From: UBA6522 sp965262365
GTDB lineage: Bacteria > Pseudomonadota > Gammaproteobacteria > Steroidobacterales > Rariloculaceae
Direction: 5' to 3'
DNA: 64,000 nt
NCBI GenBank assembly: GCA_965262365.1
Contig: OZ253541.1
Location: 930,001 to 994,000 of the forward strand
Position numbers and translations under genes: made by a program. Positions 9,751 to 18,345 of the stretch are shown piece after piece. Under the pieces are notes generated by a model, which was not told the origin of the DNA, ran no database searches, and worked only from the letters and a program-made list of their open reading frames with translations. The first letter of the stretch is position 1. Every line of letters begins with the position of its first letter.

Positions 9751-11358
9751 ATGGAACGCTACAGCCTATGCGCGTTCGCGCTGGTAATCTTGGGCGGGCT
9801 TATTGGTTGCTCGGGCGGTGATTCCGCCAATACCCGGCCAAACATTCTATATATCGTCGCCGACGATCTGGGCTTCACGGACACCGGTCCGTTCGGTAGC
9901 GAAATTCCGACGCCGAATCTGGACGAGCTCGCGTTCGCGGGTGTGCGGCTGAACAACTTCCACACGGACGCGAACTGTCAGAGGACCCGTGTCATGCTGA
10001 TGGCGAGCGCCGGTTCCGGCGCGGCGTTACAAGTCATCGGCAACCCGATGAGCGGACGGCGGGGTAACTTGCTGAGCCGCGACTGGGTCATCCTGCCGGA
10101 GCTGATGCGCGATGCCGGTTATGCGACCTACATGGCTGGGAAATGGGATTTGGGCGCTGACGACGGTTATACGCCCGCCACACGTGGCTTCGATCGCTCC
10201 TTCGTCGCCGTGGACGCATCCGCGAGTCATTTCGCCGAGAAATTCTGGGACGATCCGCTTCCGTACGAGGAGGATGGCCGTCCTTTGGGGATTGACGACC
10301 TGCCCGAGGACTTCTATGCCACCGAGTACTACACGGACAAGATGCTGGAGTTCCTGCGCTCGAACGACGGCGAACAGCCGTGGTTTGCATTCGTGCCGTA
10401 TACCGCGCCGCACTGGCCGCTGCAGTTGCCTGAGGACTGGCTGGATCGTTACGCCGGTCGCTACGACGCGGGCCATGACGCGCTGCGCGAAGCGCGCTTT
10501 TCGAGCGCCAGGGAACTCGGCGTTATCCCGGAAGGCGGCAGGTTGGAGTCCTTCAATCCAACGGCCGAGCCCTGGGACAGCCTGAGTCCCCAACGGCAGC
10601 GCCGCCACGCACGTGCCCAGGAGATCTACGCGGGCATGGTTGAATACCTCGACATGAGCGTCGGGCGCCTGATCGACTATCTGGAGGAAAGCGGCCAACT
10701 GGATAACACCGTCATCATGTTTTCATCCGACCACGGCGGCTCCAGCAGCAATTCAGGCCTGGATGAGGAGGCCGTCGATCCGCGCAGTGTCGCCAATCGA
10801 GACAATCGCTTTGAAAACTTCGGCCGTCGCGGCTCGTTCATCGATCACGGCCGGGGCTTTGCCGAAGCCGCTACGGCACCTTTCAGGGGCTCAAAGGGCG
10901 GCATCTACGAAGGCGGGCTACGCGCCGCGGCGATTGTCCACTATCCGGCTGAGATTCCCGGCGGCGGTGTCAACGACACCTTCATGACGATCATGGACGT
11001 GTTACCGACGTTTCTCGATATCGCCGGTACCGAACATCCGGGCGCCGGTCCTTACAAGGACGGCCGTACGATCAATGGAATCGCGGGTCGGTCCTTCTGG
11101 CCGCACCTGAAAGGCGAGGCTCCCACGGTGCATTCACCTGACGACACTGCAGGCTGGTCCGCGGGCGGTGGCCACGGCGCGTTGATCCGCGGCGACTACA
11201 AACTCATCAACGACCGGCTGCAGGGCGGCGGAATGGGCGTGACGGTCTGGCGGCTCTACAACATCGCCGAAGATCCCGGTGAGACGCGGGACCTGGCGGC
11301 GCTGTTCCCTCGACTGACGGACGAGCTCGTAGACGAATGGGAGAGCCGCTGGCGCTAG
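9751..11358 (+). CDS. Arylsulfatase-like lipoprotein with unusual active-site motif
   Basis: A 535-residue S1-family sulfatase that would hydrolyse sulfate esters at the periplasmic face. Residues 1-20 form a lipoprotein signal (lipobox LIGC, Cys20). The metal-binding Asp pair is in YIVADDLGFTD, the downstream pair in SSDHGGSS, and the conserved MAGKWDLG and YTAPHWPLQLPEDW blocks are present. The formylglycine position is Cys76 in C-Q-R-T-R; the canonical site is C-x-P/A-x-R, and here the Pro is replaced by Arg, which may impair maturation by formylglycine-generating enzyme. A close paralogue at 31151-32452 keeps C-Q-P-T-R. Downstream blocks (GGIYEGGLRAAAIVHYP, GALIRGDYKL) are intact, and no frameshift is visible. 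Confidence 0.88.
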   Translation: MERYSLCAFALVILGGLIGCSGGDSANTRPNILYIVADDLGFTDTGPFGSEIPTPNLDELAFAGVRLNNFHTDANCQRTRVMLMASAGSGAALQVIGNPMSGRRGNLLSRDWVILPELMRDAGYATYMAGKWDLGADDGYTPATRGFDRSFVAVDASASHFAEKFWDDPLPYEEDGRPLGIDDLPEDFYATEYYTDKMLEFLRSNDGEQPWFAFVPYTAPHWPLQLPEDWLDRYAGRYDAGHDALREARFSSARELGVIPEGGRLESFNPTAEPWDSLSPQRQRRHARAQEIYAGMVEYLDMSVGRLIDYLEESGQLDNTVIMFSSDHGGSSSNSGLDEEAVDPRSVANRDNRFENFGRRGSFIDHGRGFAEAATAPFRGSKGGIYEGGLRAAAIVHYPAEIPGGGVNDTFMTIMDVLPTFLDIAGTEHPGAGPYKDGRTINGIAGRSFWPHLKGEAPTVHSPDDTAGWSAGGGHGALIRGDYKLINDRLQGGGMGVTVWRLYNIAEDPGETRDLAALFPRLTDELVDEWESRWR

Positions 11359-11456
11359 TCCGCGCCAGTTCGACACCCACTCTGCGGCCAGCGTTGTCAC
11401 TCTGACGGCTTCGGTTTTCGCGATGGCCGTCGCCGACGCGCTTGTGAAAACGGTTC

Positions 11457-13016
11457 CTACGAGCCCGGATCCCCTGTGTATCTCAGTACGCGCAAGCCCG
11501 ATGTCCCGTCGGAGACATACAGATAACCGTCGCGCCCGAGAATCACGTCGTAGGTGTCTGAGCCGGCGTATTGGGCATACTCCGCGTCCAGATCGCTATC
11601 GATTCGGTAGTTGTAGTAACCGGCTGCGACTGGCTGGGAGGGATCGGATAGGTCAATCGCCTGTACGCCGTTGCCATACCAGGCCATCAGATAGATATCG
11701 TCGTTCAGCGGATTGCCGAGATGCGACGACGGGCCGCGCCGCGGAAAGCGCGGCATGTCCGCCGATTGCAGCGGTGTCTCGGCATCGCAGGCCGTGTTCT
11801 GGTCGGTCAGGTAGTGACTGAGCAACTGAGGGTTGCGCCCGTCCGCTACATCGAATATCCGCACATGCCCGTAAGGGCAGGTGAAGTATTCGTCGGAAAC
11901 GATCAGCAAGTCCGTGTCGGGAATGCGCTTCGCTGCGTGCGTGTTCCCACAGGCGGCCTCTGTTCTTCCGGCCGCCCGCTGACAGGCGGCGATGTCCGGG
12001 TTGCTGTCGTCCGCTCCCGGGAGCAAATAATCAGTGCGCGAGAGCAGTTGGGGATTGCTCCTGTCGCTGACGTCCAGGAGGATCAGGCCGGCCTGGTGGT
12101 AGGACAGGTAGGCGATGTCGTCCTGCACCGTGGCGTAATGCATGCCGACGTGTTTCCTCCACTTGCCGTTCTCTGTTTTGACAACCGGGTTGCTGAAGCT
12201 GCCTTGTTGCTCCCAGTCCCTGAAGTCGTCCTCTTCCGGCGTCTTCTGTCCCGGTAGCCACCACTTGCCGGCTTCTACCGGATTTTCCGGATCGCGGACA
12301 TCGAGAATGACCAGGATCTTGCCGATATAGCCTTCGTATTCGGCTCCGAGGTACAGGTAGGGTCCATCGAAGTTGAAGTGATGTGCTCCCCGCGCGTCAG
12401 GATAGACGCCGGTTTCGGCGTTTGGGGGCGAGGCGGGCGCTTCCCAGTAAGACAGGAAATTCGGATTAGCGCGGTCGGAGATGTCGTAGAATTTTACGCC
12501 GTGGTAACTCGGTTGGCGTGTCGTGCCGCCGCGATAGCGTTCCTGATTGACCGCCAGAATGTCACCGGGCCCGTTCTGCGCATAGTGGTTATGTGAGTTC
12601 CAACCGGGGTCCCAACACGGCGGCGCCTGCGTGGCCGAGGCGATTTCCGGCGCGCTCCAGTCGACACGGCAGGGGACGCTCGCCGGCAGATTTGGAAACG
12701 GGTAGTCCGGCGACCAGACGGCGTGGCCGGGCGGCGGCGCAGGCGAGGCGACCGGATCGAAATTGGGGACGGTGGCGAGGCGCACGGGGTTGGTTGGATC
12801 GCTCAGATCGACCGTCATGAAACACCGGTCCGGCGCAGGCATCGCCGCATCCAGCGGGCTTGGGTCGTAGCAACCCGAGTATAGATAGTCGCCGTCGGTA
12901 TTCGGCCACGGCGCCAGTTTCGAAAAAGAGGCGAGATCGAGTTGTCCATCGGGAAGCGTCGCAATCCCGACGCGTTCGAAGTTCCAGGCGCCCTCGGTCG
13001 GTTCAGCGGTCGCCAA
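11457..13016 (-). CDS. LVIVD-repeat exported protein, start unclear
   Basis: A protein of about 519 residues made of LVIVD-type repeats (DLSDPTNPVRLATV, DISDRANPNFLSYWE, LDVRDPENPVEAGKWW, LDVSDRSNPQLLS, DVADGRNPQLLS, DLSDPSQPVAAGYYN), a surface or periplasmic beta-propeller of unknown ligand. Several Cys residues suggest export. No ATG or GTG start is present: upstream of a TTG at 13016 the frame runs back, without a signal peptide, to the TAA that ends the preceding Abhydrolase_10 gene in the same frame. The 5' end has probably been lost in a deletion that joined the two genes. A second family member lies at 16837-18291. Confidence 0.75.
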   Translation of the reverse strand: MATAEPTEGAWNFERVGIATLPDGQLDLASFSKLAPWPNTDGDYLYSGCYDPSPLDAAMPAPDRCFMTVDLSDPTNPVRLATVPNFDPVASPAPPPGHAVWSPDYPFPNLPASVPCRVDWSAPEIASATQAPPCWDPGWNSHNHYAQNGPGDILAVNQERYRGGTTRQPSYHGVKFYDISDRANPNFLSYWEAPASPPNAETGVYPDARGAHHFNFDGPYLYLGAEYEGYIGKILVILDVRDPENPVEAGKWWLPGQKTPEEDDFRDWEQQGSFSNPVVKTENGKWRKHVGMHYATVQDDIAYLSYHQAGLILLDVSDRSNPQLLSRTDYLLPGADDSNPDIAACQRAAGRTEAACGNTHAAKRIPDTDLLIVSDEYFTCPYGHVRIFDVADGRNPQLLSHYLTDQNTACDAETPLQSADMPRFPRRGPSSHLGNPLNDDIYLMAWYGNGVQAIDLSDPSQPVAAGYYNYRIDSDLDAEYAQYAGSDTYDVILGRDGYLYVSDGTSGLRVLRYTGDPGS

Positions 13017-13085
13017 TGCTGGCCACAGCGCCTGCCCGGGGTACCGGGGGATTAGACGCTTACGGACACAGCGTGTAGTAGCAAT

Positions 13086-15266
13086 TTACGACGCTGGCAA
13101 CCCGGTATCTCGCTCCTGGGCTTTACGAATCAGCAACTCGGCGTCGTCCGGAAGCATTAAACGCGCGTCCATCTGTCGCTGCACGGACTGACGAATCTGC
13201 TCGACGTAGCCCGCGTGCGTTCCGTACCGCTCCCCAAGAGACAGCCGGGGGTCGTCGCCGCGCTCCGCTGCTGTCGTAGCGAATGGGAAGGACGCACCAG
13301 TCGTACTGCAGCCGCCACCCTTGATGAACCCTTCCCTGCGGTAGTTCCAACCGGTGTAAGTAGCCAGCGGCACCTGGATGTGGGTCGCGCGAAGTCCGCC
13401 GATGTCGTTACCGTCCCGATCCGTTTTCGGCACCAGTATCGTGTACTGCGCGGAGGTATGTTTTATCGGGTCCGCCAGGTAGTCGTTAAGGTGCCCGTCG
13501 TTGACCACGCCGGTGTAGGGCGAACCCTGAATATCCGGAAACCCGACGCCGGACTGCGGCAACGGCGGCGCGAGCGTGCCGTCGTCGATTCTGTTGTACG
13601 CACTCGGCGGCGGCTCCCTGCCGGTTGTCACCCATTCCTGCAGAGCCACAACCAACGCGCGGCGATTCTCCCGCGGTATCGCATTGTTGGGGTAATACGC
13701 GCAGATAGCTGCCTCACGTTTGGCCTCGAGCTCGTCGATCGTCTCGTACCCGGTGAAACCCGACTGGTTGTGCTGTGTGCTGGCCCATTGGTAAATCCGA
13801 ACGTTGTCCGGAATCGGTGCGTCTCTCTGACCTAGTGGATCTGTCGTTACGAGAGATCCGCGTGCAGCCCACAGCTCGTTGGCGCTGTCGAAGTGCATCA
13901 TCTTCGGACAGGTGTCTGTGATACCGCATCGCGCAAAGATGCCGTCGATGCGACCGGAAACGGGATCCAGCATCGTTGCGTAGGTGAACGGAAACTGGTC
14001 GCCCTTGGCGTAGTGATCCATCACGCCGCGCACGAATCGGCCGGGGTTCCCGAACTGATAATTGGTGTTGGTCTTGCGTGAGCCGCCCGTTGTGGCAACG
14101 ACACCATCGAAGGTCTTGCGCCCCGCAGGATCTCTGTTGAACCCCTGGTAAATGAAATCGCGGAGGAAGCGGCCTGGCTGAGACTGGCCCCATGCAAGCG
14201 CCGTGGTAATGACATTTCGGGCTTCGCCTTCGCCTCCATAACGGGAGACCAGCGGGTTGTCGGTCGAGGTGTCGTAGCGGAAGAACGACGTCGCATCGCG
14301 GACCGCGGCGAGACCGATACCCATGACGATGGGATCCTGTACTTCGTGGTAGAGAAAATAGAGTGCGTCCGCGGAGAATCCGCCGTCCAGGCAGACATCG
14401 ACAGCACTGGGGACCGGTTCTGCGCCTTCGTTACAGGTCGCGAAAGACCAGGAATCACGCGGTAGCAGTACCGGCTCCGCGTGAGGTGTATCTCTTCGAT
14501 ACAACTTCGCGTCCGGCATGCTCGCGGCTACCGTCGGATAGAGCCGGCCTTCGATACCGGCGGAACCCGAGTTACCCCTGATCTCTGTCGAGCGCCACTC
14601 CGTTATCGGCGAACCATCCGGATTCCGGGCGATCGGCAGCACGGCGCCGATGCGGTCCGGCCCCGTGGCGCTGGCCTGCCACCCGGTCCAGACCATCGTG
14701 TAACCCATGTTCAGATGAAAACCGTCGCCAATGTCTTCGGCGGTCTCGGGAAATTCCCCGTAATCGGGCAGAAAACCCTGAATCAAATTGAACGCGCGTT
14801 GATGGCCGCGATTCATGACGTCGTACCAAAGCGTGCTGTTGCCGCGGGTCATATCGACGGGTTTCAGGATGCGGAACTCGGCCGTGTACTCCACCCGACC
14901 ATTCGCATTGCGAGGCGCCCGATCGATGTTAACTATCACCGCGTTGTGCGGATCGTCAGGATCAACCTCAGCCGTCAGTTCGCCGTCGATCCACTCGTAG
15001 GGACCCACATCGCCGAACTCTCTGCCACCGAAGGCGAGTTCTGCGCTTTCGACAACGATGCCGGTAATTCCCGATGTCGGCGCGCCCGAACCGGGCGTCA
15101 ATGCGGCTTCCGCGCTTGCGATCGACGCGGCAGCGCCACTATCGGCCGCCGCGTTGTCGGCGGGCGTCTGCGCTTGCTGGCAGCCGGCGACGAACACCGC
15201 CGCGAAAAACAAACCGAGTACCGGCGAGCGAGCCAGCGGCAGGTGCCGATTTAATCGAGTGGACAT
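13086..15266 (-). CDS. Abhydrolase_10-type alpha/beta-hydrolase lipoprotein
   Basis: A 726-residue exported protein of the 'alpha/beta hydrolase domain-containing' family (Abhydrolase_10). Recognisable landmarks are ITGIVVESAELAFGG, VGPYEWIDGEL, STLWYDVMNRGHQ near the N-terminus and a long C-terminal hydrolase-like region (VATTGGSRKTNTNY, YTGWNYRREGFIKGGG). The N-terminus is a lipoprotein signal (VAGC, near residue 28). The start at 15266 is supported by AAGGAG seven to twelve bases upstream, although the frame stays open further. Substrate is unknown; members often sit beside sulfatases and TonB receptors, as here. It ends at the TAA immediately before the LVIVD gene. Confidence 0.82.
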   Translation of the reverse strand: MSTRLNRHLPLARSPVLGLFFAAVFVAGCQQAQTPADNAAADSGAAASIASAEAALTPGSGAPTSGITGIVVESAELAFGGREFGDVGPYEWIDGELTAEVDPDDPHNAVIVNIDRAPRNANGRVEYTAEFRILKPVDMTRGNSTLWYDVMNRGHQRAFNLIQGFLPDYGEFPETAEDIGDGFHLNMGYTMVWTGWQASATGPDRIGAVLPIARNPDGSPITEWRSTEIRGNSGSAGIEGRLYPTVAASMPDAKLYRRDTPHAEPVLLPRDSWSFATCNEGAEPVPSAVDVCLDGGFSADALYFLYHEVQDPIVMGIGLAAVRDATSFFRYDTSTDNPLVSRYGGEGEARNVITTALAWGQSQPGRFLRDFIYQGFNRDPAGRKTFDGVVATTGGSRKTNTNYQFGNPGRFVRGVMDHYAKGDQFPFTYATMLDPVSGRIDGIFARCGITDTCPKMMHFDSANELWAARGSLVTTDPLGQRDAPIPDNVRIYQWASTQHNQSGFTGYETIDELEAKREAAICAYYPNNAIPRENRRALVVALQEWVTTGREPPPSAYNRIDDGTLAPPLPQSGVGFPDIQGSPYTGVVNDGHLNDYLADPIKHTSAQYTILVPKTDRDGNDIGGLRATHIQVPLATYTGWNYRREGFIKGGGCSTTGASFPFATTAAERGDDPRLSLGERYGTHAGYVEQIRQSVQRQMDARLMLPDDAELLIRKAQERDTGLPAS

Positions 15267-15280
15267 GTCTATTTCTCCTT

Positions 15281-15328
15281 CAAAGAGGCCACTACAGGCA
15301 CCGGCAAAGAGGCCATTGCAGGCACCGG
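15281..15328. repeat. Two 24-bp tandem repeats upstream of the Abhydrolase_10 gene
   Basis: Two head-to-tail 24-bp units (15281-15304 and 15305-15328) sharing CAAAGAGGCCA and CAGGCACCGG and differing at two or three bases. They lie just upstream of the ribosome binding site of the minus-strand hydrolase gene. Confidence 0.75.
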
Positions 15329-15344
15329 CCAGCATGGGGATCAG

Positions 15345-16496
15345 CTAACTGTGGGACTGGTCATGGCGGTAGATGCGCGAGTTAGCCTCGGGTGTACCAC
15401 CGACAATCATGTTGTATTCGGCCGTCGCTTCGCGGAATCGCGGCAGATCCAGATTATCGTCCAGCGTCCCGGCGAACACGTCGTACCAGCGGAAAAGATT
15501 GAGGATGATCCGCTCGGCGCCCATCCAGTTATCGAACTTGCCCATCCGGATCTCGGCAGCCGCTCTCCCGGCGCTCATGCCGGCGTCGAACCGCACCCTG
15601 GCTTCATCACGCAACAACGCCATGTAATCCAGCATTTCCTGGACTTCGGCCTTACCGGCGGCCGGACCATGACCCGGCACGATAATGTCGAGGTCCATGT
15701 CCAGGATGTTCTCGAGAAGCGCCATCCACCCGATCGGGTTGCCATTGTGAAGAAACGGCGCCATGTGGAAAAAACCGTTGTCCCCCATCCACAGCGTCTT
15801 GTGCTCCGGCAGGTGAACGAGTATGTCTCCCCAGGTATGCGCCGGCTCGATCGGCAGGAGCTCGACCACCGTGCCGCCGTAGTGGTAGCTTGTCTTGCCC
15901 GTGATGACGGTCGTTGCGGGAACCAGTCGTCGCGGCTCGCCGTCGTTGAACGTCGGGCTGATATTGCCGTAGGCCGGGTCGGCTGGACCGCCCGCCACGC
16001 TGGCCGCCATTTGCATGTTCCGGTGGCGACAGTATTCCGAAGAGACGACTTCAACTCCAGGCCCCATGAAAACCTGGGCGCCATTGGTGTGGTCACCATG
16101 GTGGTGCGTGTAGACGATCCGCTCGACCGGCTTGTCGGAAACCTCTCTGATCGCTGCGAGAAACGGTCTGGCCGCCGCCGGTCCATTCAGCGTATCGAAT
16201 ACAAAGATGCCATTGTCACCGACAACAAAACCGGCGTTGCTGAGGCCGCCGCCGTTGTGCGGTGGCCCGTTGCCCTGAACGTAGGCATAGCAGTTGGGTC
16301 CGATTTCCCTGAGTTCCGTAACCCAGCTCGGAGAATCGCCGAATTGCGGATTTCGCGGCGGCGGAAAGGCACTCGGCCGTTGCGCCCGTACCAGGCCTGC
16401 GCCCAGCATCGAAGCAATTCCAACGCCCGCACTGGTCATTCCGAGCGCCAGCGCCTCTCTACGGCTGATGAATCCGTCGTCCTTCGGCTTTGCCAT
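15345..16496 (-). CDS. Tat-exported metallo-beta-lactamase-fold hydrolase
   Basis: A 383-residue MBL-fold hydrolase. It begins with a Tat signal (SRREALALG, cleavage near GLVRAQ, about residue 40), so it is folded in the cytoplasm with its metals and exported. The zinc-binding signature YTHHHGDHTNG, the later His in EPAHTWGD, the Asp in LWMGDNGF and the terminal His in VPGHGPA are all present, giving a full dinuclear metal site. Similar proteins include SoxH/quinoprotein-relay and alkyl-sulfatase-like enzymes, but the substrate cannot be inferred. It lies 78 bp upstream of the Abhydrolase_10 gene on the same strand and may share its transcript. Confidence 0.87.
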   Translation of the reverse strand: MAKPKDDGFISRREALALGMTSAGVGIASMLGAGLVRAQRPSAFPPPRNPQFGDSPSWVTELREIGPNCYAYVQGNGPPHNGGGLSNAGFVVGDNGIFVFDTLNGPAAARPFLAAIREVSDKPVERIVYTHHHGDHTNGAQVFMGPGVEVVSSEYCRHRNMQMAASVAGGPADPAYGNISPTFNDGEPRRLVPATTVITGKTSYHYGGTVVELLPIEPAHTWGDILVHLPEHKTLWMGDNGFFHMAPFLHNGNPIGWMALLENILDMDLDIIVPGHGPAAGKAEVQEMLDYMALLRDEARVRFDAGMSAGRAAAEIRMGKFDNWMGAERIILNLFRWYDVFAGTLDDNLDLPRFREATAEYNMIVGGTPEANSRIYRHDQSHS

Positions 16497-16836
16497 GAGT
16501 TTCCCCTTATCTATTAGAAACAGTTTCTATCCAAACAACCTCTTTGAGCCTTAACGACATAGTAACCGAACTGAATCTCGTGGCGGCAAGGAGCCCGCTC
16601 CGCGTCGTCATGGGGGCCACAAGGTGCCGGTCTGGTATGAAAGTACAAAATACCCCCATTGATACCCCCCACCAAAAGCTGTTGGGAGCTGATAGGAACG
16701 GTCGACGCCGACGACATGGAGAAGGGCAGCATCCTGTTAGTCCGAATTTCGGGGTGCCCTCCCAAGGATGCTAACGTGTTGCTGTTGCGGGCTAGCACGG
16801 ATGCCAATTCGGGTATCCGACATTTTGGGGATAAGT
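16497..16836. other. Intergenic region with a paired ATACCCCC motif
   Basis: Divergent promoter region between the MBL and LVIVD genes. It contains two direct ATACCCCC octamers, four bases apart, at 16650-16670. The same arrangement recurs at 62962-62981. No convincing gene is present; open frames on both strands here look like chance. Confidence 0.45.
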
Positions 16837-18291
16837 ATGATGACCGAGCCGAGATCAAGATTGCTTCTCCTTGCGGCCGTGCTCCTGTTAACGAGCGGAG
16901 CTGCACCGGGCGCCGTTGCGGATGAGGCGCACAACGTGCGGCTCGTCGGTTACCATCACATGCAGGGTCGGCAGGCGCTGCAGGTGACCACGAAGTCGGA
17001 CTCGGCCAACGGCAACTGGGTCTACATCGGCCACGTCCCGAACACACGAACAGGCGATGCCACACTGAACCCCATCACCGGCCGTGACGAGTGGAACGGC
17101 ACCTCCATCGTCGACATATCCGACCCGGCGAATCCCGAACTGGTGTGGCACATACCGAACGACGTGCTCGCGAACTCCCGCTCCGTCTCCGTTGTCCATG
17201 ATTACGAGTTCGACTCGGAGCCGCCCGGGCGCGATTACCTCATTCGCAACTCCGAGGCGGGTGAAGATCTCAAGTTTCAGATCTTCGACATCACCGCGCG
17301 GGACACCGATCCCTCACGGATCGCACTGGTATCGGAAATCACCGCTACGCCCAGCGACTCGTGTGGCCCCGATTGCGGAGGGGCCCTGATCAATCGCGCG
17401 CACAAGGGTCATTGGTCGCCCGACTCCGGGCTCTTTTACAGCGCCTCGGGGGAGCCGGGGTTTCGCACCACGATCGTTCATATCTGGGATCTGCGGGATC
17501 CGGTCAATCCGCAGTTCGTCGGCAGGGCGTGGTTGCCGGGCCAGAAGGATGGCGAGGCGGGTTTCGAGGGCCAGTACGTTCATCATCCCATCGTCGACGA
17601 GGCCAACGACAGGGTCTATGCCGGGTTCCGGATCGGCAGCGGGCATGTCGCGTCGTGGGATATCTCCAATCCGGCCAATCCCACGCTGGTCTGGTCCTAT
17701 GACACCTCGCCGCCGGGCCGCGGGCCCCACACGATCTCTCCGATCCGCTACGACGAAGTACCGAACGTCACGGCGGCGGACGGCGAGCTACCGAGGACCT
17801 ACGCGTTGGTGAGCGACGAGTATGACGGGCTGGAGTGCCCGCACGGCCTCAAGAGTCGGATTTACATGTTCGACATCACCCATGAAAGCCACCCCATGCC
17901 GGTGTCCACCTGGCAGGTTCCCATCGGTGATTTCTGCGATATCGGGGGCAACTTCGGTCCACACCAGCATGCCGAAACGGTCAATGGGTACCTCAACCGC
18001 TTCGAAGACAAGCTCGCCTGGATCGCCTACCTGAATGCGGGTGTCAGGGTCCTCGACCTCTCGGATCCCCAGAATCTGAGGGAAGTCGGCTACTACATTC
18101 CCAAGACCAATGCGAGCCCGCGCCCGTCACAAGCGCGCCCGGCGGTGATTCAGCTAACGGATGTGGACATCGACCACAGAGGTCTCGCGTACGCCTCCGA
18201 CCGGTCCGGAGAGTCCTGTATGGGTCAGGGCGAATCCTGCGTCGGAACGGGGCTGTTCATCTTCGAGTACATGGGTGAGTCGGGTCAGTAA
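16837..18291 (+). CDS. LVIVD-repeat exported protein
   Basis: A 484-residue exported protein with a clear signal peptide (cleavage near GAVADEA, about residue 28) and LVIVD-type repeats: DISDPANPELVWHIP, DLRDPVNPQFVGRAW, DISNPANPTLVWSYD and DLSDPQNLREVGYY. Conserved histidines (HAETVNGY, HHPIVDEANDRVY) resemble those of selenium-binding or propeller proteins, but a function is not known. The start at 16837 is chosen because the frame upstream lacks a signal peptide. It is a distant paralogue of the protein at 11457-13016 and, unlike it, has an intact N-terminus. Confidence 0.82.
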   Translation: MMTEPRSRLLLLAAVLLLTSGAAPGAVADEAHNVRLVGYHHMQGRQALQVTTKSDSANGNWVYIGHVPNTRTGDATLNPITGRDEWNGTSIVDISDPANPELVWHIPNDVLANSRSVSVVHDYEFDSEPPGRDYLIRNSEAGEDLKFQIFDITARDTDPSRIALVSEITATPSDSCGPDCGGALINRAHKGHWSPDSGLFYSASGEPGFRTTIVHIWDLRDPVNPQFVGRAWLPGQKDGEAGFEGQYVHHPIVDEANDRVYAGFRIGSGHVASWDISNPANPTLVWSYDTSPPGRGPHTISPIRYDEVPNVTAADGELPRTYALVSDEYDGLECPHGLKSRIYMFDITHESHPMPVSTWQVPIGDFCDIGGNFGPHQHAETVNGYLNRFEDKLAWIAYLNAGVRVLDLSDPQNLREVGYYIPKTNASPRPSQARPAVIQLTDVDIDHRGLAYASDRSGESCMGQGESCVGTGLFIFEYMGESGQ

Positions 18292-18345
18292 GTACGGCAG
18301 GAATATTGCTGACGCGTGTCCGAAGGAATTGCATTGACCAATTTC

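Noticed and set aside
15351..16517. 388-codon plus-strand frame opposite the MBL-fold gene
   Set aside because: The minus-strand frame has a Tat signal and a full metal site; the plus-strand frame is its shadow.
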